Assembly: GCA_033283175.1 (NCBI GenBank)
Contig: JAWMQM010000004.1
Coordinates: 1 to 64,000, forward strand
DNA: 64,000 bases
Source of the DNA: Pseudomaricurvus sp033283175
GTDB taxonomy: Bacteria; Pseudomonadota; Gammaproteobacteria; Pseudomonadales; Cellvibrionaceae
Reading direction: 5' to 3'
The notes under the pieces were generated by a model that made no database searches, was not told the origin of the DNA, and was given only the letters and a program-made list of their open reading frames with translations. The translations under genes were made by a program, and so were the position numbers. Shown one piece after another: positions 18,371-26,715 of the stretch. Each line of letters begins with the position of its first letter. Positions within the stretch are counted from its first letter, which is position 1.

Positions 18371-19825
18371 TCAGAGCACCTGGGTGGCAATTTTGCGGCG
18401 TCCATCCAGCGCCATCATCACCGCCGCCACCAGCGCCGAGAGACCAATCGCCCAGGTCGCGGCCACCGCAGGGTTGGCAATACCCAGCAGCAGGATTCCC
18501 ACGAGGTGCGCAGCCAATCCCACTGCCGCTGAGCTCCAGGCCACCGCCACAGACGGCTGCTGTCGCAGCAGGGTGCCCAGTACAATGGGCACCAGTGACG
18601 CGCTGGCAAGTCCGTACACGCCTTTCTGCGCGAACAGGCCCACCAGTGCCGGCGGGTTCAACGCCACCAGATAGGCCAGTACTCCCACCACAATCAACAC
18701 CACGCGGGAGAGCAGCAAGCCCCTGCCCTGCTCAAAGCTGTCACGTCCGCTCAACGGCAGGTAGAGGTCTTTCACCACCATGGCCGACAGCGAGACCAGG
18801 ATGCCGTCCAGCGTGCTCATGCCTGCGGCCAGCAGGGTGATAGAGATAAACACCAGGGCGTAAGGCCCCCAGTCAAAGGCGCCGAACTCGGACGTGATGT
18901 AGGCCACCACCACGCCATCCTGGCGGGGGATATCGAGCCCCTTGAGACGGGCAAAGAAACCCACCGCGAGCATCAGCATGAAACAGCCGCCGGAAAGAAA
19001 GGTGGACCAGAGGAAGCGATTCACATCGCGGTCACTCTTCAGGTAGAGCATCTTGGTGAGAATGTGCGGCTGCATCATCAGCGCAAAGGTGATGACAAAT
19101 CCGCTGAGAAAGACCGAAAAGAAATCGTAGTAGAGATTACTTTGCGGATTAAACACACTGACATAGTGCTCACCCACCGCCCGCAGGTTGCCGACAATAT
19201 CGCCCTGGAAGTAGTGAAACCCCTGCACAAAAATAAACAGCGACACCCCCACCATCATCAACCCCTGAAAGGTGTTGGTGTAGGCATGGGCGTAGCTGCC
19301 CCCCATCAGTACATAGGAGAAGACAAACAGCAGGATCAGTGTCAGCGATACAGTCTGGGAGATGGGAAACAATTCGCTCATCAACAGGCTGCAACCCACC
19401 AGGATCAGCACCACAAACGCCACCGACAGCAAATTGATCAATGCAAAGAACACGCTCAGCGAACGACTCTGGTAACGCTGGTAGATCCAGTCGGGGATGG
19501 TTATAGCACCACTGTCGTCCCCCAACTGGCGGAAGCGACGGGTGAGTAACAGGAATGCTGTCATGATGCCCGCGGTACCCGCCACGGCGTAGTGCACAAA
19601 CGCCGACACCCCGTGGACATAGACAAAGCCGGGGTTAATTACGAAGGTGGCCGTGGAAGAGATAGAGGCCGCCATGGTCACCCCCACCACCCAGGGGCTC
19701 ATGTCCTTATTGCCGATCGAAAACCCTTTGATATCCCGCGTCTTGCGCATCCCAATCCAGGACAACCACAGGGTCAAACCCACATAGAGTCCGACACAGA
19801 CCCACTTGAACAGCTCGGCAGACAT
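18371..19825 (-). CDS. Sodium:solute symporter (SSS family)
   Basis: About 484 residues with 13 or so hydrophobic segments and the SSS-family hallmarks, including GFSIGNKDMSPWVVGVTMAA near the N-terminus and the conserved LLAAGMSTLDGILVSLSAMVV in the C-terminal half. Such carriers move a solute (carboxylate, amino acid, sugar or similar) with Na+. ATG 19825 (MSAELFKW) is preferred because AGAGAG precedes it by 7 bases; an ATG at 19843 has no ribosome site. It lies upstream of the TonB receptor on the same strand and diverges from tetR, so inner- and outer-membrane uptake of one substrate is likely. Confidence 0.9.
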   Translation of the reverse strand: MSAELFKWVCVGLYVGLTLWLSWIGMRKTRDIKGFSIGNKDMSPWVVGVTMAASISSTATFVINPGFVYVHGVSAFVHYAVAGTAGIMTAFLLLTRRFRQLGDDSGAITIPDWIYQRYQSRSLSVFFALINLLSVAFVVLILVGCSLLMSELFPISQTVSLTLILLFVFSYVLMGGSYAHAYTNTFQGLMMVGVSLFIFVQGFHYFQGDIVGNLRAVGEHYVSVFNPQSNLYYDFFSVFLSGFVITFALMMQPHILTKMLYLKSDRDVNRFLWSTFLSGGCFMLMLAVGFFARLKGLDIPRQDGVVVAYITSEFGAFDWGPYALVFISITLLAAGMSTLDGILVSLSAMVVKDLYLPLSGRDSFEQGRGLLLSRVVLIVVGVLAYLVALNPPALVGLFAQKGVYGLASASLVPIVLGTLLRQQPSVAVAWSSAAVGLAAHLVGILLLGIANPAVAATWAIGLSALVAAVMMALDGRRKIATQVL

Positions 19826-19924
19826 AGGCGTGCTCTCTTTCATTATTGTTAGTAAGCATTATCAGCCGCCCCGGGGCACGGGCACAAAAGGCCCCCGACA
19901 GGACGGCAGTCTATCCCGCATTTA

Positions 19925-19944
19925 AATTCATCGCTTGTTGAATT
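19925..19944. promoter_or_regulatory. Operator-like palindrome 3 (symporter/tetR promoter)
   Basis: AATTCATCG-CT-TGTTGAATT with flanks identical to palindrome 1. It lies 100 bases upstream of the symporter start and 51 bases upstream of the TetR start, in the divergent promoter gap. It fits autoregulation plus control of the symporter. Confidence 0.75.
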
Positions 19945-19994
19945 GTCAAGGTTTCCGTAGAATCCCTCGACGAGTATTCAGTGAATCCAATCCC

Positions 19995-20678
19995 ATGTGC
20001 CCCAGAAAAACCACAAAGGTCGGGCGCCCGCGCAGTTCCGATAACGAGAAGTCGGAACGCGGTGAGCGTATTCTTAATGCCGCCGAAGAGCTGTTTGCCC
20101 TGCATGGCTATGATGGGGTCACCCTGCGCACACTGGCCAATGCCGCCGGTGTCGACGTCGCATTGATCAATTACTACTTCGGCCCCAAGCAGCAGCTGTT
20201 CGATACCGTCTTCAAGCGCCGTGCCGAGATCCTCAACCAGGAACGCCTGACAGCGCTGGAGAGTGCACAGCAAGCCGCCGCACCGGACGTCATAGCGGTA
20301 GAGAAGATTATTGAAGCGTTTCTGCGACCACTGGAAGTGGCCCAGGAGAGCGACGACGAAGGCTGGCGCAACTATTGCGCCCTGCTGGCTTACGTCAACA
20401 ACTCCGCGGTCTGGGGTCCGGTGCTGATGAGCAAGCACTACAACGATCTGGTGGATGTGTTTATCGACGCCCTGCGCCAGGCCCTGCCCAAGGCCGACGA
20501 CGCCGACCTCTACTGGTGTTATCACTACATGTCCGGGGCCATGTCACTGACCTTTGCCAACACCGGCCGTATCGACAAGATGTCAGGCGGGCTCTGCCGC
20601 TCGGATGATTTCCAGGCTGCCTACGACCGTATGATTCCGTTTATCGCGGCCGGCTTCCGCCAGGTGTGTGATCGCTGA
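19995..20678 (+). CDS. TetR/AcrR-family transcriptional regulator
   Basis: A 227-residue protein. The N-terminal TetR helix-turn-helix spans about residues 20-75 (ILNAAEELFALHGYDGVTLR, then INYYFGPKQQLFDTV). The C-terminal ligand domain is all-helical. The ATG at 19995 gives the natural N-terminus; a TTG 60 bases upstream also reads in frame but lies inside the operator. It is divergent from the symporter. The three matching palindromes in this neighbourhood make it the obvious regulator of the receptor and symporter. Confidence 0.92.
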   Translation: MCPRKTTKVGRPRSSDNEKSERGERILNAAEELFALHGYDGVTLRTLANAAGVDVALINYYFGPKQQLFDTVFKRRAEILNQERLTALESAQQAAAPDVIAVEKIIEAFLRPLEVAQESDDEGWRNYCALLAYVNNSAVWGPVLMSKHYNDLVDVFIDALRQALPKADDADLYWCYHYMSGAMSLTFANTGRIDKMSGGLCRSDDFQAAYDRMIPFIAAGFRQVCDR

Positions 20679-20739
20679 GACGCCGCTTGTCTGCGCAATG
20701 CGCCAGCCAAACAGGATATAGAGGGATTCTGAGTGAAAA

Positions 20740-20771
20740 GTACAGCGGCCATCGCAGGATGGCCGCTGTAC
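20740..20771 (-). terminator. Rho-independent terminator of the DEAD-box helicase gene
   Basis: Perfect 14-base stem GTACAGCGGCCATC / GATGGCCGCTGTAC around a GCAG loop, followed on the minus strand by TTTTC. It starts 4 bases after the helicase stop codon and may also block tetR transcripts. Confidence 0.85.
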
Positions 20772-20775
20772 GCCG

Positions 20776-22317
20776 TCAGGAGCGACGGCTGCGCTGGCCG
20801 GAGGAAGAGCCGCGACCACCGCGGGAGGAGTTGCCTCGACGGGGACCACGATCGCGATTGCGCTCACGGTCATCATCCTCGGCGGAGCGCAGGCGCGGCC
20901 CCATGGGTGGGGTCTCGGCCAGCAGCTCCATGGGAGGCTGCTCACAGCGCAGGTGACTGCCCACCAGCTCCTGGATAGGCATCAGGCGGAAGGCGTCATC
21001 TTCACAGGCGAAGCTGATGGAAGTACCGGTCTTGCCGGCACGGCCGGTACGGCCAATGCGGTGAACGTAATCTTCCGGCTCTTCCGGCAGGGTGTAGTTC
21101 ACCACATGACTGATACCGTCAATGTGAATACCACGACCCGCCACATCGGTAGCCACCAGCACCTTCAACTCACCGGACTTGAAGCCATCCAGGGTTTTCA
21201 CGCGCTTGTTCTGGGCGATTTCACCAGACAGCAGGCCAGCGCTGAAGCCGTGGCGCTGCAGCTTCTCATGCAGGCGACGACACTCGTCACGACGGTTGGC
21301 AAACACAATCAGGCTGTCCACATCCGGCTGCTGCAGGATGTTGTAGAGCAGCGTGTACTTCTCATCGGTGGAGGACAGGTAGACGTGCTGGGTGACGCGG
21401 TCGGTGGCTACGCTCTCGGGCTCAATCTCGATCCGGCGCGGGTCATCGGTCCACTGCTCGGCGAGGTGCAGCACATCCTCGGTAAAGGTGGCGGAGAAAA
21501 GCAGGGTCTGGCGGTGGGTCTTTTTCGGTGTCTGGCGGATGATGCGTTTGACCTGGGGGATAAAGCCCATGTCCAGCATGCGGTCCGCCTCGTCGATCAC
21601 CATCACTTCGATCTGATCGAGATAGACATCTCCGTTACCACAGAAGTCCAGCAAACGGCCCGGCGTTGCCACCAGGATATCCACCAGTGACTCCTGCAGG
21701 TGTTTCTGCTGCTTGCCGTAGTCCATACCGCCCACCAGGGTGTGCACCTTGAGGTCGGTGTGCTTGGTCAGCAGTTTGGCATCGTCAGCGATCTGGATAA
21801 CCAGCTCGCGGGTGGGCGCGATAATCAGGCTACGAGCCTCACCGGCGTAGCGCTCACCCTCGATGGGGTGACGCAGCAAATCGTCGATGATGGAGACCAG
21901 GAAGGCCGCGGTTTTACCGGTACCGGTCTGCGCCTTACCCACCATATCGTGGCCGTTCAGGGTATGTGGCAGGGACTGGGCCTGAATGGGGGAGCAGTAC
22001 TCAAAGCCGAGATCGGCGATGGCGTGCATCAACTCCAGAGGCAGGTCGAGATCGTGGAAACGGGTCTTGCCCTCCACCTCCGGCACCTTGAACTCATCCA
22101 GGGACCAGGGCGCGGCGGCAGCCGGCTTGGCCGGGCGACGCTTGCGGGTACGTTTTTTATTGCCTTCACGCGGGTGATGCAGCTGGGCAGCAGCGGCTTC
22201 CTGGGCAGGCTTGCCGGATTTGGCGTGACCAGAAGATCTGGCTGTGGCCGGCTTGGAGGAAGTGGAAGCGACCGGCGCTTCTGCACCGGATTTTTTACGA
22301 AACAGGTTACCTATCAA
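20776..22317 (-). CDS. rhlB: DEAD-box RNA helicase, RhlB-like
   Basis: A 513-residue helicase. All core motifs are visible: Q motif (FEYCSPIQAQ), I (AQTGTGKTA), Ia (PTRELVIQ), Ib (TPGRLLD), II (DEAD in MVIDEADRMLD), III (SAT), V (ATDVAGRGIHI) and VI (HRIGRTGRAG). Basic, low-complexity tails flank the core (residues 10-75 and the Arg/Gly/Ser-rich last 50). It is closest in motif pattern to RhlB, the degradosome helicase, but the symbol is tentative. The start codon is TTG at 22317. It lies 128 bases downstream of cobO. Confidence 0.85.
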   Translation of the reverse strand: MIGNLFRKKSGAEAPVASTSSKPATARSSGHAKSGKPAQEAAAAQLHHPREGNKKRTRKRRPAKPAAAAPWSLDEFKVPEVEGKTRFHDLDLPLELMHAIADLGFEYCSPIQAQSLPHTLNGHDMVGKAQTGTGKTAAFLVSIIDDLLRHPIEGERYAGEARSLIIAPTRELVIQIADDAKLLTKHTDLKVHTLVGGMDYGKQQKHLQESLVDILVATPGRLLDFCGNGDVYLDQIEVMVIDEADRMLDMGFIPQVKRIIRQTPKKTHRQTLLFSATFTEDVLHLAEQWTDDPRRIEIEPESVATDRVTQHVYLSSTDEKYTLLYNILQQPDVDSLIVFANRRDECRRLHEKLQRHGFSAGLLSGEIAQNKRVKTLDGFKSGELKVLVATDVAGRGIHIDGISHVVNYTLPEEPEDYVHRIGRTGRAGKTGTSISFACEDDAFRLMPIQELVGSHLRCEQPPMELLAETPPMGPRLRSAEDDDRERNRDRGPRRGNSSRGGRGSSSGQRSRRS

Positions 22318-22445
22318 GGTGTCTACTCATTCGGATTGGTCAAATTCGAACCAGTATACCACTTTTCCTGCCGCCACCCCAGCCTCCGGCATGACGCCAG
22401 CGGCAGGAATCCAGCCCCGGCCGGGGCTGTGGGGGAACGTCGGTG

Positions 22446-23057
22446 TCAGAAGTCCACACCCTGGCGGGCTTTAACACCGGCCTTAAAGGCGTGCTTCACC
22501 TCTTTCACCTCGGAGACTGTGTCCATAATCTCCTGCAGCGCAGAGCCGCCGCCGCGCCCGGTGACCACCACACTCTGCTCCGGCGGGCGATTGCGGATGG
22601 CGTCCAGCACCTTCTCTTCGTCCAGGTACTTGTAGGCCAGCATGTAGGTCATCTCATCCAGCACCACCAAATCAAAGGACGGGTCCTGCAACATGGGCAG
22701 TGCCTTCTCCCAGGTAGCCTCGGCGGCCGCGATATCGCCACTGCGATCCTGGGTGTTCCAGGTAAAACCGGTACCCATCTGGTAGAAGGCCACCTGTGGA
22801 CAGTGGTCACGCAGGTAGATCTCTTCACCGGAGAGCTGCTGCCCCTTGATAAATTGCACCACGCCCACCTTCTGGCCATAGCCCAGCGCGCGCAGCACCA
22901 TGCCGAAGGCTGAGCTGGATTTGCCCTTGCCGTTGCCGGTCAGCAGCACTGCTACACCGCGTTCCGTGGCAGCCTGCTCAATGCGGGCATCCACCTTGGC
23001 CTTCTGCTTCTGCATGGCGGCCTTGTGCTTGTCATTCTTCCTGTCGTCTGCAGACAT
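22446..23057 (-). CDS. cobO: Cob(I)yrinic acid a,c-diamide adenosyltransferase
   Basis: A 203-residue CobO/BtuR/CobA-type protein. It has the P-loop LTGNGKGKSSSAFG (about residues 38-51) and the DLVVLDEMTYML and PPEQSVVVTGRGG segments of the family. It transfers the adenosyl group of ATP to the cobalt of corrinoids, in de novo synthesis or salvage. ATG 23057 has GGAG 8 bases upstream. A cobalamin riboswitch with its own promoter precedes it, so it is switched off by adenosylcobalamin. Confidence 0.95.
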   Translation of the reverse strand: MSADDRKNDKHKAAMQKQKAKVDARIEQAATERGVAVLLTGNGKGKSSSAFGMVLRALGYGQKVGVVQFIKGQQLSGEEIYLRDHCPQVAFYQMGTGFTWNTQDRSGDIAAAEATWEKALPMLQDPSFDLVVLDEMTYMLAYKYLDEEKVLDAIRNRPPEQSVVVTGRGGGSALQEIMDTVSEVKEVKHAFKAGVKARQGVDF

Positions 23058-23170
23058 AATTCAGTCTCCGTCGCAGTTACTCGCCGGTGCTTACCGGGCG
23101 GGATGGGGGAGCGCAGCCAATGTGCGCGTTACAGGGAGGGCGTAAGCGGCAGTACGCAGACTGCGGCTAT

Positions 23171-23215
23171 AAGGGGGTCAGTGCTGAAAGGGGGGTCAGT
23201 AACTGACGACAATCC
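23171..23215. repeat. Short direct repeat GGGGGTCAGT
   Basis: Two copies of GGGGGTCAGT about 20 bases apart, within the cobO leader. GGGGTCAG-type repeats often flank REP-associated Y1 transposases or occur as solo repeats. It may instead be part of the riboswitch expression platform. Confidence 0.4.
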
Positions 23216-23350
23216 CGCCCTCCGCAGGATCGACCCGGTTTCACCGTCTGGTATCGGGCTTGTGAACATACTCTGTCCACACACCGTTGCGGGGGCAGCG
23301 CCGGTATCCCACCGGACTTCCCAGACACAAAACTCGGTAAACAAACCGGA
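23215..23350 (-). ncRNA. Cobalamin (AdoCbl) riboswitch upstream of cobO
   Basis: On the minus strand the leader contains GGGAAGTCCGGTG, then ACCGGCGCTGCCCCCGCAACGGT (core at 23283-23299) and the AGCCCGATACC element near 23250-23260. These are the conserved blocks of the cobalamin riboswitch in the right order. The rest of the 414-base gap to cobO would hold the expression platform; I could not identify the switching hairpin with confidence. Confidence 0.92.
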
Positions 23351-23355
23351 CCTGC

Positions 23356-23384
23356 ACTTTAGTGATGCACTGCGGCCAAGTCAA
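23356..23384 (-). promoter_or_regulatory. Promoter of the cobO riboswitch transcript
   Basis: On the minus strand TTGACT (23379-23384), 17-base spacer, TAAAGT (23356-23361). It places the start of transcription just ahead of the riboswitch. Confidence 0.7.
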
Positions 23385-23471
23385 TTTAGCGGCCGCGGGT
23401 TGGGCAATAAGTCAGCGGGTATGCGGAAGATGACGAGGGCACTGCAGGCCCATGAGGAGAAGGGGTGGAAC

Positions 23472-24209
23472 TCAGTAAAACTCGTACTCCAGCAACAGTT
23501 TCCAGTTGCTGTCCGGTGTGTCGCCATCCAGCCCCAGCAGCACACCGGTCTCCCAACGCAGGGAGCGGCCGCCACCGAAGCGAACGCGGCCGGTCAGCAC
23601 CGGCCCCAGCGAGCGGGAGTTTTCTGCCAGGTAGAGCTCCAGTGCCGGCTCCAGTGCGCTGCTCCAGCGATAACGCAACTGGGAGGCCAACTGGGTCTCC
23701 CACTCGTTGTTAATGTCGTTGCCCCACTCATAGACCAGTCCGGCGTTGAGCGTACCCACCCAGCGCTGCCACTCGCGCAACACAATCACACTGGTGGAGA
23801 ACTCCCGGGCGTGCGTCTCCCGCTCCACCTCCAGTTCAAACAGCAGGCCCCAATCGAAGGCATACTCACCCTGCTCTGTCAGCTGCCACTTCACTTCGGC
23901 TTCGGCAGCACTCCACTCAAAACCCGCGCCCGCTTCACCAGCCTCACCTTCCACGCCCAGTTCTGCGTACCAACGATCGTTAAGCGACATACCGGCCGAC
24001 AACAAATGCATCTGCGCTCCATCCAGCTCATGGTTGTCATCCACCGGGTAGACACCCAGATACTCAAACTCCTTCTCCATGGGTTGCACATAGGGATCGT
24101 AGACCTGGTCCACGTAGAGACCATCGGCGCGGACTACGGCAGCCGGCAGCAGACTGCCCAGCACAGCACCCGCAACCATCCAGCGGGAGTTAAAGCGACT
24201 CTCAATCAT
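23472..24209 (-). CDS. Putative outer-membrane beta-barrel protein in iron operon
   Basis: About 245 residues. The ATG at 24209 (MIESRFNSRW) overlaps the FTR1 stop. A signal peptide (about residues 8-28, ending AVVRA-DG) is followed by alternating polar/hydrophobic strands rich in E, W and Y, such as WYAELGVEGE and RWETGVLLGL. The protein ends in LLEYEFY; a terminal aromatic residue is typical for Bam-inserted barrels. It has no recognised family that I can name. As last gene after FTR1 and a cupredoxin it could serve metal passage across the outer membrane, but this is a guess. Confidence 0.7.
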   Translation of the reverse strand: MIESRFNSRWMVAGAVLGSLLPAAVVRADGLYVDQVYDPYVQPMEKEFEYLGVYPVDDNHELDGAQMHLLSAGMSLNDRWYAELGVEGEAGEAGAGFEWSAAEAEVKWQLTEQGEYAFDWGLLFELEVERETHAREFSTSVIVLREWQRWVGTLNAGLVYEWGNDINNEWETQLASQLRYRWSSALEPALELYLAENSRSLGPVLTGRVRFGGGRSLRWETGVLLGLDGDTPDSNWKLLLEYEFY

Positions 24210-24987
24210 GCAGCAAGGTTCCGGTTCGCCACTTACGCGCGATGGTGTAAGCAACAGGTATCAATAACAGCGCACCCAGGTACAGGCCCACCTCTACCGG
24301 CGTCGGCGCCGCTTCGTAGCCCAAGGTGGCGTAAGCCAGCTCGCCCAGCAGCGAGGACTCCGGCAGCCAGGCCGACATGTCCCACAGGGGCGCACCTCCC
24401 GGCAGCCAGTCCACCTGCAACAGCAGCTGTGTGGCCTGTGCCACCATACCGGCGGCCATAAAGGTCAGTACTACCCGCTGCACGCGCCCGGCCCACATCA
24501 GTGGCAAATTGATCAGGGTGTAGTAACAGAGTGCCCCCACGCTGAAGCCGATCATCAGCCCCATAAAGCCACTGGTGAGTACCCGCAACAGCACATCACT
24601 GCGATGCCAGTAACTGGAGTAGAACAGCAGGATCTCGGCCCCTTCGCGTATCACCGCCAGCATCACCACCAACCGCAGCAAACGCTGCAGGGCGAGTCCC
24701 GGCAACAGTGGCGCGCGGCCAATGGAGAGGCACACCAGCAGCAGGCAAGCGTAGATCAGGTACTGCATGGCCGCGTTAATCACTTCCTGGCCGGCGTAAT
24801 CAAACCACTCCGACACGGTTTGCAGATTGACGGCATAGATCATGGCACCGGCCACCCCCAGCAACAGTCCCTGCACCACCGCCCCGCGCGCCAGCTGCTG
24901 GTGCCGGGCCACACTCAGCAGCACACTGATCAGCACACCGGCTTCCAGTGTTTCGCGCAAAACTATGATGATGGCATTCAGTAACAT
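24202..24987 (-). CDS. FTR1-family iron permease
   Basis: A 261-residue membrane protein with about seven spans. Both REXXE iron motifs are present: RETLE at residues 11-15 and REGAE at 114-118. This is the signature of FTR1/EfeU ferric-iron permeases, which normally work with an oxidase or a cupredoxin partner. It lies 18 bases after the cupredoxin gene and overlaps the following barrel gene, so all three are likely one functional unit. It is embedded at the end of a ten-gene run headed by a haemolysin-family gene. Confidence 0.92.
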   Translation of the reverse strand: MLLNAIIIVLRETLEAGVLISVLLSVARHQQLARGAVVQGLLLGVAGAMIYAVNLQTVSEWFDYAGQEVINAAMQYLIYACLLLVCLSIGRAPLLPGLALQRLLRLVVMLAVIREGAEILLFYSSYWHRSDVLLRVLTSGFMGLMIGFSVGALCYYTLINLPLMWAGRVQRVVLTFMAAGMVAQATQLLLQVDWLPGGAPLWDMSAWLPESSLLGELAYATLGYEAAPTPVEVGLYLGALLLIPVAYTIARKWRTGTLLHD

Positions 24988-25005
24988 CTTGCTGACAGCC
25001 CGCCG

Positions 25006-25332
25006 TTATTGCGCAATGACCTTGCCCTGCGCGGTATTCATGTTGAACTCACCAAAGAAAGGGTACTCACCGGGTGACAGCGGGCCGATAAAAATCACCG
25101 CCTTGCTGTTGCCCATAATCACCTTCTCCCGATTGAGCTCGTAACTTTCAAACTCCTCCGGTGTGGCATCGTGGTTAATGACCAGTAACTTGACCTTGGT
25201 ATTGGCCGGCACCACCAGCTCCGCCGGATAGAACAGGTGATTGCGTATCTCCAGTTCTACCACTGGCGCTGCCTGCGCCACCGCCGTGCCCGCCAGCCAC
25301 ACTCCCAACACCAATAAAACCTGTTTCGCCAT
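25006..25332 (-). CDS. Periplasmic cupredoxin-like protein
   Basis: A 108-residue protein with a signal peptide (residues 1-22, ending AVAQAA) and one cupredoxin_1-type domain, related to the N-terminal domain of EfeO. It has VVPANTKVKLLVINHDATPEEFES and the GPLSPGEYPFFGEFN loop. A classical type-1 copper Cys-x-His-x-Met site is absent, as in EfeO-like domains, so it may bind Fe3+ or Cu through acidic residues and Met. ATG 25332 is preferred; in-frame TTG/GTG codons lie just upstream. It sits 12 bases after the kinase gene and 18 before FTR1. Confidence 0.85.
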   Translation of the reverse strand: MAKQVLLVLGVWLAGTAVAQAAPVVELEIRNHLFYPAELVVPANTKVKLLVINHDATPEEFESYELNREKVIMGNSKAVIFIGPLSPGEYPFFGEFNMNTAQGKVIAQ

Positions 25333-25344
25333 ACTCACCAAACT

Positions 25345-26700
25345 CTACTCCCCGGCCCCGGCGGCCGGTAAAACGGGCAGCCAGACCCGCACCTGTAACC
25401 CACCCAGCGCGGCGGAATGCCCCAGCTCGATGGTGCCGTGATGTAGCCTGACAATATGATCGACGATGGAGAGACCCAGCCCGCTGCCGATGGTTTTGGA
25501 GGCATGGCGATCGCCGCCCAAGCGATAAAACCGGTCGAAAACCCGCAACCTGGCCTCCTCCGGAATACCGGGGCCCGAATCCTCCAGCCGCACCTCCACA
25601 CCATCGCCGGTGCCGGACGTTTTTATCTGCAGCTGAATCTGCCCGCCAGCCGGAGTGTACTTAATGGCGTTATCCAGCAAATTGCGCAGCAGGGTTTGCA
25701 AGGCAAAACGGTCGCCGCGCACATTGGCCGTCCGGGCATCCAGCTCCACCTGCTGCTGACGCGCCTCCCACTGCGGGTAGCTGTCGGCCACCACTTCGCG
25801 GGCCAGCGCCGCCAGATCCAGCAGCTGCACGGGCAGGCTGCCCTCCCCCGGCGCCAGGCGGTAGAGCGCCAGCAGCTGCTCAATGGCGTGCCCCATGCGC
25901 TCGGTACTATCCATCAATGGCTTGATGTCCTCCCCGGGGATTCGCCCTTCTTGCGCGAGGTTGTGCAGGTTCACTTTCAACGCTGCCAGCGGCGTACGTA
26001 ACTCGTGAGCAGCATCGGCAGCGAAGCGCTGTTCGCGCTCAAAAGCCCGCGCCAGTTCCGCCAACAGGGTGTTGGTGGAACGCACCACTTCATCCAGCTC
26101 CTCCGGGCAACCGTGCAGTTGCAAGGGCGTAAAGTCGCCGCCGCGACGTGAGCGCAGCAGGCGCGCCAGCCGATTGAGCGGACGCAGGCCGAAACCCACG
26201 ATCATCCAGATCACCAGGCCCAGCAGTGGTAACACCCACACAATGGGCAGGATCGATTCCAGCAGCATGCGCTCCATCAACCCCTGGTAAATATCGGCCC
26301 GCTGCGCCACCACAATTACCCGATGCACCGCGGTATCGTGGTGTGCCGGATGCACCAGCACCATCCAGCTGTGACCGTTAAAACTGAGGCGATGAAACCC
26401 GGCATCCTGCAACGCGAAATCGGGTCCGGGCGCCAGTGGTGAACGCAGCCGCAAGCGCTGCTGCTGCCAGATCTGGAACCAGGCGTGCTCCGAAGTACTG
26501 GCCAGTTCGGTGTTGGCGTAATCGGCGGCGCCGTCCAGCAACGTTCCTTCCAGTAGCTGGGCGGTCTCCTGCAACTGCTTGTGCAACAGGGAGTCAGCTT
26601 CGCGCAGGCTGCTGCGATAGCCATTAATGGCCGCGGCGAAGTTCACCAGGCAGATGGTGGAGAGAAGGACAATTACGAGAAAACTGCGGATGGATGCCAA
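25345..26700 (-). CDS. Sensor histidine kinase (QseC/PmrB-like)
   Basis: A 451-residue membrane kinase with two spans (about residues 7-25 and 160-182) around a periplasmic sensor of about 135 residues. A HAMP-like segment (GFGLRPLNRLARLLRSRR) follows. HisKA has the phospho-acceptor His in AAHELRTPLAALK, and HATPase_c shows N (LLRNLLDNAIKYTP), G1 (EDSGPGIP) and G2 (GSGLGLSIV) boxes. No clear ExxE iron motif is seen in the sensor, unlike PmrB. The gene follows its response regulator by 15 bases. The signal is unknown, though the company of FTR1 suggests iron or envelope status. Confidence 0.94.
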   Translation of the reverse strand: MASIRSFLVIVLLSTICLVNFAAAINGYRSSLREADSLLHKQLQETAQLLEGTLLDGAADYANTELASTSEHAWFQIWQQQRLRLRSPLAPGPDFALQDAGFHRLSFNGHSWMVLVHPAHHDTAVHRVIVVAQRADIYQGLMERMLLESILPIVWVLPLLGLVIWMIVGFGLRPLNRLARLLRSRRGGDFTPLQLHGCPEELDEVVRSTNTLLAELARAFEREQRFAADAAHELRTPLAALKVNLHNLAQEGRIPGEDIKPLMDSTERMGHAIEQLLALYRLAPGEGSLPVQLLDLAALAREVVADSYPQWEARQQQVELDARTANVRGDRFALQTLLRNLLDNAIKYTPAGGQIQLQIKTSGTGDGVEVRLEDSGPGIPEEARLRVFDRFYRLGGDRHASKTIGSGLGLSIVDHIVRLHHGTIELGHSAALGGLQVRVWLPVLPAAGAGE

Positions 26701-26715
26701 GAGTACCTGCCGCTG

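Noticed and set aside
22411..22429. Palindrome CAGCCCCGGCCGGGGCTG as cobO terminator
   Set aside because: The arms pair but there is no loop and no T-run on the cobO strand, so it was not called.
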